The translations under genes and the position numbers were made by a program. A DNA stretch of 64,000 nucleotides, taken from positions 155,096 through 219,095 of the forward strand of contig QOZQ01000011.1 of the NCBI GenBank assembly GCA_003576695.1, given 5' to 3'. Origin of the DNA: Taklimakanibacter lacteus (GTDB lineage: Bacteria > Pseudomonadota > Alphaproteobacteria > Rhizobiales > Aestuariivirgaceae). The notes under the pieces were generated by a model. It saw only the letters and a list, made by a program, of their open reading frames with translations. It was not told where the DNA came from and did not search any database. Below, one piece after another: positions 44,183 to 54,009 of the stretch (position 1 is the stretch's first letter; each line of letters opens with the position of its first letter).

Positions 44183-45235
44183 ATGACCTCTTATCTTCGC
44201 CCGCTCAGCCTCGTCTATGGACCGGACGCCCGCCAGGCGGTCGCGGCCGGCCGCGGCGGCGCCTTGGGGGGATCCGCCTTCATCGCCTTCACCCAGGCCG
44301 AGATCATCGAGCGCCGCGGCGGGCGCATCGCGCGACATGTCATTTCCTACGCGGAAGCCCGAGAGCATCACCCGCTGCTCGATCTCATCGAGCGCAAGCG
44401 GCCGGATTTCGCCGGCCTCGCCATGGACCGGCCGAAGCTCATGGGCATCGTCAATGTCACCCCCGATTCCTTCTCCGATGGCGGGCTCCTTGCGGATAGG
44501 GATCAGGCGATCGCCCATGGCGTCAGGCTCGCCGCGGAAGGGGCCGACATCCTCGACATTGGCGGGGAATCGACACGGCCGGGCTCGGACGCCGTGCCTG
44601 CGTCCCGGGAGCTCGAGCGGATATTGCCGGTCATCGGCGCACTGGCGGGGCAGGGGCATTGCGTCTCGGTCGATACCCGCAAGGCCGCCGTGATGACGGC
44701 GGCGGTCGCAGCCGGCGCCGACATCATCAACGACGTCTCGGCGCTGGGCTTCGAGCCGGCGAGCCTCGCCACGGCCGCCCGGCTCGGCCGGCCGGTGGTC
44801 CTGATGCATGCCAGGGGCGATCCCAAGACCATGCAGGACAATCCCGCTTATGACGATGTGGCGCTCGATGTGTTCGACATGCTGGCCGGACGCATTGCCC
44901 GGTGCGAGGCGGCGGGGATTGCGCGCCAGCATATCGCCATCGATCCCGGCATCGGCTTCGGCAAGACCTTCGCCCATAACCTCGCTTTGCTCAGCCAGCT
45001 GACCCTCTTCCATGGGCTGGGCGCCGTGCTCCTGGTCGGCCTGTCGCGCAAGGCCTTCACGGGCGCCCTGACGGGGGAGAAAAGGGCCGGGGACCGGGTG
45101 TTCGGATCGGTCGGCGGCGCCGTCCAGGCCGCCCTTAATGGCGCCCAGATCTTGAGGGTTCATGACGTCAGGGCGACCCGGCAAGCGTTAACCGTGGCGC
45201 TGGCCGGGGCGGATCCCGAGGGCAGTGGCCTTTAA
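44183..45235 (+). CDS. folP: dihydropteroate synthase
   Basis: This TIM-barrel enzyme condenses p-aminobenzoate with dihydropterin pyrophosphate in folate synthesis and is the sulfonamide target. It has [58 protein letters not shown] and [17 protein letters not shown]. At 350 residues it is about 70 longer than usual, because of an N-terminal extension ([32 protein letters not shown]) seen in alphaproteobacterial members. It follows ftsH and precedes glmM. Confidence 0.96.
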   Translation: MTSYLRPLSLVYGPDARQAVAAGRGGALGGSAFIAFTQAEIIERRGGRIARHVISYAEAREHHPLLDLIERKRPDFAGLAMDRPKLMGIVNVTPDSFSDGGLLADRDQAIAHGVRLAAEGADILDIGGESTRPGSDAVPASRELERILPVIGALAGQGHCVSVDTRKAAVMTAAVAAGADIINDVSALGFEPASLATAARLGRPVVLMHARGDPKTMQDNPAYDDVALDVFDMLAGRIARCEAAGIARQHIAIDPGIGFGKTFAHNLALLSQLTLFHGLGAVLLVGLSRKAFTGALTGEKRAGDRVFGSVGGAVQAALNGAQILRVHDVRATRQALTVALAGADPEGSGL

Positions 45236-45288
45236 CCCTTGGGCCAGCGAACTGGTGTAGACTGATAGGATTAGAGAGAAGGAAAGCC

Positions 45289-46635
45289 ATGTCCCGCAAA
45301 TATTTCGGCACAGATGGGGTGCGCGGCATCGCCAACAAGGCGCCCATGTCGCCCGACATGGTGATGAAGATCGGCCTCGCCGCCGGCAGCGTCTATTCCA
45401 AGGGCAGCCACCGGCATCGCGCCGTGATCGGCAAGGACACCAGGCTTTCGGGCTACATGATCGAGCAGGCGCTGACCGCGGGGCTCCTCTCGGCCGGCGT
45501 CGATGTGTTCCTGTTCGGTCCGCTGCCGACGCCCGCCGTCGCCATGCTCACAAGGTCGCTGCGCGCCGATCTCGGCGTCATGATCTCGGCCTCGCACAAT
45601 CCCTATCACGACAACGGCATCAAGCTGTTCGGGCCCGATGGCTACAAGCTCTCCGACGCGCAGGAGCTCGCGATCGAGAAGCTCATCGACACGGCCGATG
45701 GCGCCAGCCTCGCTGCACCTCAGGACAAGCTCGGCCGCGCCAAGCGCATCGAGGACGCGCAGGCGCGCTATATCGAATTCGCCAAGCGGACCTTTCCCAG
45801 GGATCTGCGGCTCGAGGGTCTGCGTGTCGTCATCGACACGGCCAATGGCGGCGCCTACCGGGTCGCCTCCGCCGCCCTGTGGGAGCTCGGCGCCGAGATC
45901 ATCCCGATCGGCAACGATCCCAATGGCTTCAACATCAACGAGAAATGCGGCTCGACGGCGCCGGAAGCGATGTGCGCCAAGGTGATCGAGACGCGCGCCG
46001 ATATCGGCATCGCGCTCGATGGCGACGCCGACCGGGTCGTCATCGCCGATGAGCAGGGCAAGCTCGTCGACGGCGACCAGCTGATGGCGCTGATCGCCAC
46101 GTCCTGGCATCGCCAGCAGCGGCTGGCGGGCGGCGGCCTCGTCGCCACCATCATGTCCAATCTCGGCCTCGAGCGGCATCTGACCGACAGGAAGCTGACG
46201 CTGGCGCGCACCAGGGTCGGCGACCGCTATGTGGTCGAGCATATGCGCCAGCACGGCTTCAATATCGGCGGCGAGCAGTCCGGCCATATCGTGATGTCGG
46301 ATTTCTCGACCACCGGCGACGGGCTGGTGGCGGCGCTGCAGGTGCTGGCCGAAGTGGTGCGCACCGGCAAGCCCGTAAGCCAGGTCTGCCATGTGTTCGA
46401 GCCGGTGCCGCAGGTGCTGAAGAATGTGCGCTATGGCGAAGGCAGGCCGCTCGAGACGAAGACGGTCAAGCAGGCGATCGCCGATGCGACCTCGATGCTC
46501 GGCGCCTCGGGCCGCCTGGTGATCCGCCCGTCCGGCACCGAGCCTCTGATCCGCGTGATGGCGGAGGGCGACGATGCCGGGCTCGTCACCAAGATCGTCG
46601 ATGACATCTGCACGGTGATCGCCAAGGCGGCTTAA
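45289..46635 (+). CDS. glmM: phosphoglucosamine mutase
   Basis: This 448-residue enzyme interconverts glucosamine-6- and -1-phosphate for UDP-GlcNAc, thus for peptidoglycan and lipid A. It has [17 protein letters not shown], the phosphoserine loop [14 protein letters not shown] with S102, the metal loop [26 protein letters not shown] and [28 protein letters not shown] precedes the ATG. Confidence 0.97.
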   Translation: MSRKYFGTDGVRGIANKAPMSPDMVMKIGLAAGSVYSKGSHRHRAVIGKDTRLSGYMIEQALTAGLLSAGVDVFLFGPLPTPAVAMLTRSLRADLGVMISASHNPYHDNGIKLFGPDGYKLSDAQELAIEKLIDTADGASLAAPQDKLGRAKRIEDAQARYIEFAKRTFPRDLRLEGLRVVIDTANGGAYRVASAALWELGAEIIPIGNDPNGFNINEKCGSTAPEAMCAKVIETRADIGIALDGDADRVVIADEQGKLVDGDQLMALIATSWHRQQRLAGGGLVATIMSNLGLERHLTDRKLTLARTRVGDRYVVEHMRQHGFNIGGEQSGHIVMSDFSTTGDGLVAALQVLAEVVRTGKPVSQVCHVFEPVPQVLKNVRYGEGRPLETKTVKQAIADATSMLGASGRLVIRPSGTEPLIRVMAEGDDAGLVTKIVDDICTVIAKAA

Positions 46636-46643
46636 CCACCATT

Positions 46644-46747
46644 TCGTCACCCCGGCGAAAGCCGGGGCCCATTGAATTGGCGAAGCGCGCGAAGCGCTGC
46701 CCGGGTTTTCTTGTTCAGGGGGTCCCGGCTTTCGCTGGGATGATGGG
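46644..46747. repeat. intergenic palindromic repeat, family B copy 1
   Basis: Two hairpin arms, CGTCACCCCGGCGAAAGCCGGGG at the left and GGTCCCGGCTTTCGCTGGGATGA at the right, enclose a 50-base centre. Each arm has the core CCGGCNAAAGCCGG. Related copies are at 59717-59935 and 61463-61565. The right arm is read as the C-terminus of the DMT transporter. Confidence 0.85.
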
Positions 46748-47632
46748 TTTTCTGACGCGGCTGGCGGCGATGCCGGCGAGGATGAGCACGAGGCCGATGC
46801 CGACATTCATCGTCAGGGTCTCGCCGAGAATGACGGCGCCGAGGCCCAGCGCATAGACCGGCACCAGATAGTTCGAATAGGCGATGAAGCTCACGCCAGC
46901 CGAGCGCACGATGGCATAGACCAGCAAGGTGGCGATCGCGGTGGGCACGATGCCGAGGCCGACGACGCACAAATAAGCGACTGGCGTCGCTTGATCGAGG
47001 CCCTGCGGCGCATAGAGGCCCGCAAAGACGAGGCCCATGGCGCCGCCCGTCAGGCAGACGGCGGTTGCCTGCTCGACCGGGCCCTGGAAGGGGATGCGCC
47101 GCGCCAGCAGGCTGTGCACCGCATAGCAGATGCAGGCGATGATGATGGCGATCTCGCCGATGAGAGCCATGCCCTGGCCCTCGAAGCGCAGGAGCTTTTC
47201 CGGACCGAGGACGATCATGAGGCCGATGAAGCCGGTGATGAAGCCCACGGCTTTCATGCGCGTCAGCTTCTCGTCGGGCAGGAAGAAATGCGCAAGCAGG
47301 ATGACGAAGAGCGGGATGGAACCCATGAGAACGCCGGACAGCCCCGAGGAGATGAACTGGGTTCCCCAGGAGATGAGGAAGAAAGGTGCCGCATGGCCGA
47401 TGAGGCCCAGTCCTGCGAACCATCCCCAGAGTTCCCGGCCGCGCGGCCATTGCCGCTTGGTCATGAGCACGATGAGCGAGAGAAAAATCCCGGCGACGGA
47501 CAGGCGCAACGCCATCACCCAGGCGGGATCGATCGACGCCACGGCAATCTTCGTCATCGCGAATGAGGAACCCCACGTCACGACAAGGGCCGCCAGCGTC
47601 AACCAGTCTCTTGCCGTAGGGGAGGAGTTCAT
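46715..47632 (-). CDS. EamA/DMT-family transporter
   Basis: This transporter of about 305 residues has ten hydrophobic segments in two EamA repeats (AALVVTWGSSFAMTKIAVASIDPAWVMALRLSVAGIFL and the second VYAIVRSAGVSFIAYSNYLVPVYALGLGAVILGETLTMNVGIGLVLILAG). The substrate is unknown; many export amino acids or metabolites. The start at 47632 is used because an upstream start at 47695 lies inside a palindrome. The last ten residues (RKPIIPAKAGTP) come from the family B repeat and are not part of the fold. Confidence 0.9.
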   Translation of the reverse strand: MNSSPTARDWLTLAALVVTWGSSFAMTKIAVASIDPAWVMALRLSVAGIFLSLIVLMTKRQWPRGRELWGWFAGLGLIGHAAPFFLISWGTQFISSGLSGVLMGSIPLFVILLAHFFLPDEKLTRMKAVGFITGFIGLMIVLGPEKLLRFEGQGMALIGEIAIIIACICYAVHSLLARRIPFQGPVEQATAVCLTGGAMGLVFAGLYAPQGLDQATPVAYLCVVGLGIVPTAIATLLVYAIVRSAGVSFIAYSNYLVPVYALGLGAVILGETLTMNVGIGLVLILAGIAASRVRKPIIPAKAGTP

Positions 47633-47646
47633 GACGGCGCGGTGTA

Positions 47647-47741
47647 GAGCAAATCCCGCCAAAGTTGAAGACTTTGGCGACAGGGATTTGCTCAATATTT
47701 TATTGGCGATTCCTCTTCCGCAAAGTCAGATGACTTTGCGG
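47647..47741. repeat. two adjacent perfect palindromes upstream of the DMT gene
   Basis: First: GAGCAAATCCC-GCCAAAGT (47647-47665) pairs with ACTTTGGC (47671-47678) and GGGATTTGCTC (47683-47693). Second: CCGCAAAGTCA-GA-TGACTTTGCGG (47718-47741). Both contain the core GCMAAGTY facing its complement, so they may be one repeat type. The rest of the 307-base gap to the OMP gene shows nothing else I can support. Confidence 0.7.
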
Positions 47742-47939
47742 GGAGACGCGCTTGCGATGGTCAGTGCACGGTCAATGACATGTCCCGTTCGGGCACAAAA
47801 AGCGTGATGTTTTTGCAACGGTCCTGAACTGCCTTTTTGCTGCCCGATTCGAGCCCGTGTCTCGTCACAGGTCGCTCCTATCTAGGAACCATCACGAGGG
47901 ACGTGAGTTACCGGATATTCCGGCAGAGGAGAAGTGCTT

Positions 47940-48509
47940 ATGAAATCTTTGAAGATCGCACTGCTGGCAACGGCGATGACGGCGGGAGTCGCCGCGGTGG
48001 CGCAGGCTGCCGATCCGTCGGTGCCGGTGGAAGAGACGCCGCCGGTGCAGCAGGAATACCAGGATTCGGGCTTCTATGTGCGCGGCGATCTCGGCTGGTC
48101 GTTCCTGAACTGGGGCGACGACGACGACGCGTTCACGCTGGGCGGCGGTGTCGGCTACCAGTTCAACGACTATCTGCGCAGCGATTTGCGCGTCGACTGG
48201 TCGGGCGACTATGAAGTGGCGCCGGGCGCCGATGCCAGCCTGACGACCGTTCTCGGCAACCTGTATTTCGACTGGAAGAACGACTCGATGTTCACGCCCT
48301 ATGTCGGCGCCGGCGCCGGTTACGGCTGGGTCGATGCCGATGATGGCCTGAGCGACGACGGCTTCACCTATGCGCTCATGGGCGGCGTCTCGGTCGACAT
48401 GTCGCAGAGCATCGCGCTCGATCTCGGCTACCGCTATCGCGAGTTGATGATCAATGGCGAGAATCCGTCCGATCACTCGGCGCTCGCCGGCATCCGCTTC
48501 AAGTTCTAG
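47940..48509 (+). CDS. outer-membrane beta-barrel protein
   Basis: This 189-residue protein has a signal peptide (MKSLKIALLATAMTAGVAAVAQA), an acidic N-terminal stretch, and alternating amphipathic strands (GFYVRGDLGWSFLNW, FTLGGGVGYQFNDYLRSDLRVDWSGDYE, YFDWKNDSMFTPYVGAGAGYGW, ALDLGYRYRELMIN) ending in a terminal strand with Phe (LAGIRFKF). It fits the Omp25/Omp31-like or OmpA-like eight-stranded barrel family of Hyphomicrobiales, which stabilise the outer membrane. AGAGGAG precedes the ATG. Confidence 0.88.
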   Translation: MKSLKIALLATAMTAGVAAVAQAADPSVPVEETPPVQQEYQDSGFYVRGDLGWSFLNWGDDDDAFTLGGGVGYQFNDYLRSDLRVDWSGDYEVAPGADASLTTVLGNLYFDWKNDSMFTPYVGAGAGYGWVDADDGLSDDGFTYALMGGVSVDMSQSIALDLGYRYRELMINGENPSDHSALAGIRFKF

Positions 48510-48540
48510 GCTCGATCGAGAGACCTCGCTTGAACGAGAG

Positions 48541-48571
48541 CGGCGGTGGAGAAATCCACCGCCGTTTTTTT
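48541..48571 (+). terminator. intrinsic terminator of the OMP gene
   Basis: CGGCGGTGG and CCACCGCCG form a perfect 9-bp stem with a six-base loop, followed by seven T residues. Confidence 0.92.
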
Positions 48572-48594
48572 CGTTTTGGACTATCTCCAGATAT

Positions 48595-48737
48595 TTCCCT
48601 TCTCCCGTCCGAAGGATGGGAGAAGGTGGCCGAAGGCCGGATGAGGGCTCTTCATTTCGTTGAGCAGCAAGAGCCCTCACCCGCCCTGTCGGGCACCCTC
48701 TCCCATCCTGCGGACGGGAGAGGGGGGAATGGTGGTG
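48595..48737. repeat. intergenic palindromic repeat, family A copy 2
   Basis: Left arm CTTCTCCCGTCC...GGATGAGGGCTCTT, right arm AAGAGCCCTCACCCGCC...GGACGGGAGAGG, same pattern as 22511-22690. With the terminator before it and the serC leader after it, it accounts for the 336-base gap before serC. Confidence 0.85.
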
Positions 48738-48800
48738 AGCGGGGCGAGGGTATTTCTGTTGACGAAGACCCCTGTCTCGGGCATGAGCGTCGCCGGGACA

Positions 48801-48845
48801 CCTCTCCCCACCGAGAGGCGGCCCATCTGAAAGGATGGAGCAGAC
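48801..48845 (+). ncRNA. candidate serC-motif leader RNA
   Basis: Two small hairpins lie immediately before the serC start: CCTCTC-N6-GAGAGG (48801-48818) and CCATC-N6-GATGG (48823-48838). The second holds the AAGGATGGAG ribosome-binding region, so folding could block translation. A conserved element of this kind, the serC motif, is known upstream of serC in alphaproteobacteria. Identity is by position and shape. Confidence 0.5.
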
Positions 48846-49973
48846 ATGACGACGATCGAGAAACCGGCTGTGCGGCCGGCCAATTCGCACTTTTCTTCCG
48901 GCCCCTGCGCGAAAATTCCGGGCTGGTCTCCTGAACTCCTCTCACAAGCACTGACCGGCCGCTCGCATCGCTCGAGCGAAGGCAAGGCGCGTCTCAAGCT
49001 GGCGATCCAGTTGACCCGCGAGGTTCTCGAAGTGCCGGACAGCCACCTGATCGGCATCGTGCCGGCCTCCGACACGGGGGCGGTCGAAATGGCGCTGTGG
49101 TCGCTGCTCGGCGCCCGCCCGGTCGATATGCTCGCCTGGGAAAGCTTCGGCGAAGGCTGGGTCAGCGATGTCGTCAAGCAGCTCAAGCTCAAGGACGCCC
49201 GCATCATCAAGGCCGGCTATGGCGAATTGCCGGATCTGGCGAGCGTCGATTTCAGCCATGACGTCGTCTTCACCTGGAACGGCACGACATCGGGCGTATG
49301 CGTGCCCCATGGCGACTGGATCGCCGCCGACCGTCAGGGCCTCACCATTTGCGACGCGACCTCGGCCGCCTTCGCGCAAGGGCTCGATTTCGCCAAGCTC
49401 GATGTCACCACCTTCTCCTGGCAGAAAGTGCTGGGCGGCGAAGGCGCCCATGGCGTCATCATCCTGTCGCCGCGCGCCGTCGAGCGGCTCGAGAGCCATG
49501 TGCCGGCCTGGCCGGTCCCCAAGATCTTCCGCATGACGCAGGGCGGCAAGCTCATCCAGGGCATCTTCACCGGCGAGACGATCAACACGCCCTCGATGCT
49601 GTGCGTCGAGGATTACCTCGTGGCCCTGAACTGGGCCAAAGGCATCGGCGGCCTCAAGGTGCTGCGCCAGCGCGCCAGCGCCAATGCTTCCGTCATCGAC
49701 CGCTGGATATCGCAGCGCTCCTTCGCCCATCATCTGGCGAAAGACAAGGCGACGCGTTCCAACACCTCGGTGTGTCTCACCCTCGATGGCGGCGAGAACG
49801 TGCCGAAGACGATGGTCAAGATGCTCGAAGCCGAGCGCGCCGCCTTCGATATAGGCGCCTATCGCGACGCGCCGCCCGGACTTCGCATCTGGTGCGGCGC
49901 CTCGGTCGAGACATCCGATGTCGAAGCGCTCATCCCCTGGCTCGACTGGGCCTATGCGGAAGCCACACGCTAA
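48846..49973 (+). CDS. serC: phosphoserine aminotransferase
   Basis: This 375-residue PLP enzyme makes phosphoserine from 3-phosphohydroxypyruvate and glutamate. It starts with [42 protein letters not shown], has [27 protein letters not shown], and the PLP lysine in [20 protein letters not shown]. This is the longer class V form found in alphaproteobacteria. It lies before serA, the enzyme that makes its substrate. Confidence 0.96.
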   Translation: MTTIEKPAVRPANSHFSSGPCAKIPGWSPELLSQALTGRSHRSSEGKARLKLAIQLTREVLEVPDSHLIGIVPASDTGAVEMALWSLLGARPVDMLAWESFGEGWVSDVVKQLKLKDARIIKAGYGELPDLASVDFSHDVVFTWNGTTSGVCVPHGDWIAADRQGLTICDATSAAFAQGLDFAKLDVTTFSWQKVLGGEGAHGVIILSPRAVERLESHVPAWPVPKIFRMTQGGKLIQGIFTGETINTPSMLCVEDYLVALNWAKGIGGLKVLRQRASANASVIDRWISQRSFAHHLAKDKATRSNTSVCLTLDGGENVPKTMVKMLEAERAAFDIGAYRDAPPGLRIWCGASVETSDVEALIPWLDWAYAEATR

Positions 49974-49985
49974 TTCTTCTTTTTG

Positions 49986-50036
49986 GGCGCGTGATCTTAT
50001 CGGAAAACCGGCCTCCACTTTTCCGGATCACGCGCC
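49986..50036. repeat. long palindrome between serC and serA (family D)
   Basis: GGCGCGTGATC (49986-49996) pairs with GATCACGCGCC (50026-50036), and inside it CGGAAAA (50001-50007) pairs with TTTTCCG (50019-50025). Such CGGAAAACCGG...TTTTCCGGATCACG units are frequent between genes in Hyphomicrobiales. As RNA it could attenuate or stabilise between the two genes. Confidence 0.75.
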
Positions 50037-50077
50037 GCCGAACCTTCAAACAGCAACATTTTTCCGGAGTTCTCACC

Positions 50078-51664
50078 ATGAAACCCCGCGTACTCGTCTC
50101 CGACAAGCTTTCCGAAGCGTCCGTCCAGATCTTCCGCGACCGCGGCATCGATGTCGACTACAAGCCCGATCTCGGCAAGGACAAGGATGCACTGCTCGCC
50201 GCCATCCCCCGATATGACGGGCTGGCCATCCGCTCGGCCACCAAGGTCTCGCCGAAGATCATCGCCGCCGCGGCCAGGCTCAAGGTCATCGGGCGCGCCG
50301 GCATCGGCGTCGACAATGTCGACATACCGGCCGCCACGGCGCGCGGCATCATCGTGATGAACACGCCCTTCGGCAATGCCATCACCACTGCCGAACATGC
50401 GATCTCGCTGATGATGGCGCTGGCGCGCCAGATCCCGGAAGCCAATGCCTCGACCCATGCCGGCAAATGGGAGAAGAACCGCTTCATGGGCGTCGAGCTC
50501 TTCAACAAGACCTTGGGCGTCATCGGCTGCGGCAATATCGGCGCCATCGTCGCCGACCGGGCGCTGGGGCTCAAGATGAAGGTGATCGCCTATGATCCCT
50601 TCCTGTCGCCGGAGCGCGCCATCGAGATCGGCGTCGAGAAGGTCGAGCTCGAGGACGTGCTGCGCCGGGCCGACTTCATCACGCTGCACACGCCCTTGAC
50701 CGACAAGACGCGCGGCATCATCGACAAGGCGGCGATCGCCAGGATGAAGAAGGGCGTGCGCATCATCAATTGCGCCAGGGGCGGTCTCGTCGTCGAGGAC
50801 GCGCTCCATGAGGCGCTGAAATCCGGCCATGTGCTGGGGGCGGCGCTCGATGTGTTCGAGACCGAGCCCGCGACGCGACACCCGCTCTTCGGTCTCGAGA
50901 ATGTCGTCGCCACGCCGCATCTCGGCGCCGCGACGTCGGAGGCGCAGGAGAATGTCGCGATCCAGATCGCCGAGCAGATGTCCGACTATCTGATCACCGG
51001 TGCGGTCTCCAACGCCCTCAACATGCCCTCGATCTCGGCCGACGAGGCGCCGCGGCTCAGGCCCTTCATCGCCGTCGCCGAAAGGCTCGGCTCCTTCGCC
51101 GGCCAGCTCACCGACGAGCCGATCACCGGCATCGTCATCGAATATGCGGGCGAGGTGGGCGACATGAACACGCGCGCTCTGACCTCGGCGGCGCTGGCGG
51201 GGGTGCTCAAGCCGATGCTGGGCGATGTCAACATGGTGTCTGCCCCGGTGGTGGCGAAAGAGCGCGGCGTCAAGGTCGACGAAGTGCGCCAGACCCAGCG
51301 CGGGGCCTATGAGACCTATATCCGCCTCACCATCAGGACGGAGAATATGGAGCGCTCGGTGGCGGGCACGGTCTTCTCCGACGGCAAGCCGCGCATCATC
51401 CAGATCAAGGGCATCGAGCTCGAATCGGAATTCGGACCGCATATGCTCTATGTGACCAACATGGACAAGCCGGGCTTCATCGGGGCGCTCGGCATGCTGC
51501 TGGGCAATGCCGGGGTCAATATCGCCACTTTCCATCTGGGCCGGCAGGCGCAGGGCCAGGATGCCATCTGCCTCGTCCAGATCGACGAGCCGGTGCCGGA
51601 AGCGGTGCTGACGGCGGTGGAGAAGCTGCCGCAGGTCAAGCAGGCGAAGCGGCTGGCGTTTTAA
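50078..51664 (+). CDS. serA: D-3-phosphoglycerate dehydrogenase
   Basis: This 528-residue enzyme starts serine synthesis by oxidising 3-phosphoglycerate. It has KPRVLVSDKLSEASVQIF, IGRAGIGVDNVD, the NAD motif GVIGCGNIGAIVADRALGLKM, INCARGGLVVEDAL, and HLGAATSEAQENVA with the catalytic histidine. These are followed by an intervening domain and a C-terminal ACT domain (HMLYVTNMDKPGFIGALGMLLGNAGVNIATFHLGR) for allosteric control. TTCCGGAG lies before the ATG. The frame is open far upstream into serC, but that part is a shadow. Confidence 0.97.
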   Translation: MKPRVLVSDKLSEASVQIFRDRGIDVDYKPDLGKDKDALLAAIPRYDGLAIRSATKVSPKIIAAAARLKVIGRAGIGVDNVDIPAATARGIIVMNTPFGNAITTAEHAISLMMALARQIPEANASTHAGKWEKNRFMGVELFNKTLGVIGCGNIGAIVADRALGLKMKVIAYDPFLSPERAIEIGVEKVELEDVLRRADFITLHTPLTDKTRGIIDKAAIARMKKGVRIINCARGGLVVEDALHEALKSGHVLGAALDVFETEPATRHPLFGLENVVATPHLGAATSEAQENVAIQIAEQMSDYLITGAVSNALNMPSISADEAPRLRPFIAVAERLGSFAGQLTDEPITGIVIEYAGEVGDMNTRALTSAALAGVLKPMLGDVNMVSAPVVAKERGVKVDEVRQTQRGAYETYIRLTIRTENMERSVAGTVFSDGKPRIIQIKGIELESEFGPHMLYVTNMDKPGFIGALGMLLGNAGVNIATFHLGRQAQGQDAICLVQIDEPVPEAVLTAVEKLPQVKQAKRLAF

Positions 51665-51784
51665 GCTTCTGTGCTCCAACGGGGAGGGGCTTCGATCCGC
51701 CTCACGCCTGACGCGATCCGGCCCAGAATTTGCCGCAGCGTCCATCTCTGATGGTTCCCGGGGAGGGAACCACGGAGCAATGCC

Positions 51785-53470
51785 ATGCGTACAGCCACTG
51801 TCGCGCTTTTTCTAGCCACCACATCACTAACCCCGGCTTTTGCCGCCGATATCACCGCCGTCTCACATATCGATGCCGTCACGGTCTATCCGTTGGGGGC
51901 CGAAGTGACCCGCATCGCCGAAGCGCGCATCGCGCCAGGCGAACATACGCTGATCTTCGAAGGCCTTCCGGCCGGCCTCGCGCCCGAGACCTTGCGTGTC
52001 GAAGGTGCGGGCGATGCCCGCATCGAGATCGGCTCAGTCGATTCCAAGACCGCCTTCCTGCCGACCGGATCTAACGAGGAACGTAAGCGCATTGAAAAGG
52101 ATATCGACATGCTTACGGATGAACGCGCCACACTCGACCAGGTGATCAGCGATGCCGAGTATCAGAAGAGTCTGATGCAGCAGCTCGCGGCGGCGACCCT
52201 CACCCAGAAACCCAAGGAGGGTGAGACGGTCATCCTCGATGCCCAGGGCCTTGGTGGCGTGCTCGACCTTGTTGGCGCGAAGCTCACGAGCCTCGGCAAG
52301 ACAGTGCTCGATGCTCGCGCCCGCCAGCGCGAGATCGGCCGCCTGCTTCAGGATCTCAACAATAAGCTCACCCAGCTTGCGCCTGAAGAAGACCAGCGCA
52401 TGCGCGTCACCGTGCATCTGACAGCGCCGGTGGAAACCCAAGGGACCTTCAGGCTCAGCTACCGAATCCTGTATGCCAGGTGGCAGCCTATCTATGAAGC
52501 GAGGCTTGGTGAGATTGACAAGGACGGCAAGGCCAGGATCGAACTGGTGCGTCGTGCCGAGGTCGAGCAGTCCACGACGGAGAGCTGGGACAATGTCAAG
52601 CTGACGCTCTCGACTGCTCGCCCGCGCGGGGCCACCGCGGCGCCCGATCTCTTGCCCATGCCGATCAATGGCTTCGTCGAGGGTAGACGCGAGAATTACA
52701 CCGCGCGCGGCACGGACGCTGCTGGTCAAGAGCCTCTCGGTTCCATGTGGGACAAGCCGGGCATGGACTTCTCCGATGTCACGAGCGATGACGAGAAGAA
52801 AGATGCGGCGGTTCAGGCCCAGGCGAATGTCCAGATCGCGGGCTTCCAGGCGCTCTATGGCATCTCAGACCGAGTCAGCATCGACAATACCGGCACCGCC
52901 AAGAAAGTGCGGATCGCTACCGACGAGATCACCGCGAGACTGTCGGCGCTGGCGGCACCCAAGCTCGATCCCAATGCCTATCTGACCGCGGCCTTCACGC
53001 TGTCGGGCGAAACGCCGTTGTTGCCCGGCCCGGTGATGCTCTATCGCGACGGTGTGTTCATGGGGCAGGGCGCACTTCCCATGCTGTCACCGGGCGAGGA
53101 GGCCAGGCTCGGCTTCGGCGCCGATGACCTGATCAAGGTCAAGCGCATCGAAGTGAAGCGCCGCACCGCCGAGGAGGGGCTGATCTCGACCTCCAATGTC
53201 GATGAGCGCGCTTTCGACATCACGGTGAAGAACCTGCATCAGGGCCAGATCCCGGTGACCATCCTCGACCAGATGCCCTATTCGACCGACCAGAAGATCA
53301 CGGTCGAGACGCTTGCCGGCATGACGCCGGCCAGCTTCAAGGACTATGAGCGCCGGCGCGGCGTGATGGCGTGGAGTTTCGATCTCGCCAGCCAGGGCAT
53401 CAAGGTCATCAAGCATGGCTACAAGGTGAGCTGGCCGCAGGATCTGAAGCTCGGGCTCAATATGGAATGA
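51785..53470 (+). CDS. MuiA-like protein (DUF4140/DUF4139)
   Basis: This 561-residue secreted protein has a signal peptide (about 1-20), an N-terminal DUF4140 domain (IDAVTVYPLGAEVTRIAEARIAPGEHTLIFEGLPAGLAPETLRVEG), a coiled coil (EERKRIEKDIDMLTDERATLDQVISDAE) and a DUF4139 domain (LSYRILYARWQPIYEARLGEIDKDGKARIELVRRAEVEQSTTESWDNVKLTLSTARP). The family includes the mucoidy inhibitor MuiA. The function is unclear; an envelope or surface role is likely from export. Alone between serA and purA. Confidence 0.9.
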   Translation: MRTATVALFLATTSLTPAFAADITAVSHIDAVTVYPLGAEVTRIAEARIAPGEHTLIFEGLPAGLAPETLRVEGAGDARIEIGSVDSKTAFLPTGSNEERKRIEKDIDMLTDERATLDQVISDAEYQKSLMQQLAAATLTQKPKEGETVILDAQGLGGVLDLVGAKLTSLGKTVLDARARQREIGRLLQDLNNKLTQLAPEEDQRMRVTVHLTAPVETQGTFRLSYRILYARWQPIYEARLGEIDKDGKARIELVRRAEVEQSTTESWDNVKLTLSTARPRGATAAPDLLPMPINGFVEGRRENYTARGTDAAGQEPLGSMWDKPGMDFSDVTSDDEKKDAAVQAQANVQIAGFQALYGISDRVSIDNTGTAKKVRIATDEITARLSALAAPKLDPNAYLTAAFTLSGETPLLPGPVMLYRDGVFMGQGALPMLSPGEEARLGFGADDLIKVKRIEVKRRTAEEGLISTSNVDERAFDITVKNLHQGQIPVTILDQMPYSTDQKITVETLAGMTPASFKDYERRRGVMAWSFDLASQGIKVIKHGYKVSWPQDLKLGLNME

Positions 53471-53478
53471 TGCGAAGC

Positions 53479-53755
53479 CTCCCTCCGCCGCGCGCAGCGC
53501 GGGGAGGGTGGCCGCCCGCCTTGCTCCGCCGAAGCGAAGCCCAGCTTCGCGTAGGCGAGAGGGCGGACGGGTGGGGTTTCTATGTCGGGCAGAGTTCAAC
53601 TGTTGGTTTCTACAGATTGCAAATTCCTTTGCTTGAGAGATCTCCTCTGCAGAGACACCCCACCCGTCGCGCGTTCCGCGCGCCACCCTCCCCGCCTCTC
53701 GCCTTCGCGAAGCCGAGGCTTCGCTTCGGCGGAGCAAGGTCTGCGGCGGAGGGAG
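53479..53755. repeat. large inverted repeat after the MuiA-like gene
   Basis: Arms of about 110 bases face each other: CCCTCCGCCG (53481-53490) with CGGCGGAGGG (53744-53753), and GACGGGTGGGGT with ACCCCACCCGTC nearer the centre. The arms hold further hairpins. The centre (about 53580-53655) is AT-richer and has no gene. This fills the whole 293-base gap. Confidence 0.8.
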
Positions 53756-53763
53756 AACCTGTG

Positions 53764-54009
53764 CTAGCGGGGTTCCTTGCCGCTGGCGCCGAGGATCTTC
53801 TTCTCGAGATATTCGAGGCGGGCCGAGAGGTCGTCGGTCTCGCTCTGGAAATAGGCGACGATCAGGACGGCCAGGATGAGGCATGCATTGAACACGCCGA
53901 TCGCTTCGGTGAGCCAGGGGCCGAGATAGGCGAGCACGCTCGCCATCACGATGACGATCGCGACGATCTTGAGCGCGCGGACCGGACTTGATTTCTGCTT
54001 TTTTGCCAT
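53764..54009 (-). CDS. small membrane protein, 81 aa
   Basis: The product has a basic N-terminus (MAKKQKSSPVRALK), two hydrophobic segments (IVAIVIVMASVLAYLGPWL and FNACLILAVLIVAYF) and a charged C-terminus with a short coiled coil (SETDDLSARLEYLEKKILG). I recognise no family. Codon use and the intact frame suggest a real gene. It is divergent from purA. Confidence 0.65.
   Translation of the reverse strand: MAKKQKSSPVRALKIVAIVIVMASVLAYLGPWLTEAIGVFNACLILAVLIVAYFQSETDDLSARLEYLEKKILGASGKEPR

Noticed and set aside
49298..50077. In-frame extension of serA over 260 codons
   Set aside because: It overlaps serC in another frame and codes an Arg-rich, domainless stretch. The family start at 50078 has an RBS.
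49997..51745. A 582-codon minus-strand frame opposite serA
   Set aside because: Same shadow pattern: low-complexity charged residues, no RBS, full overlap with a certain gene.
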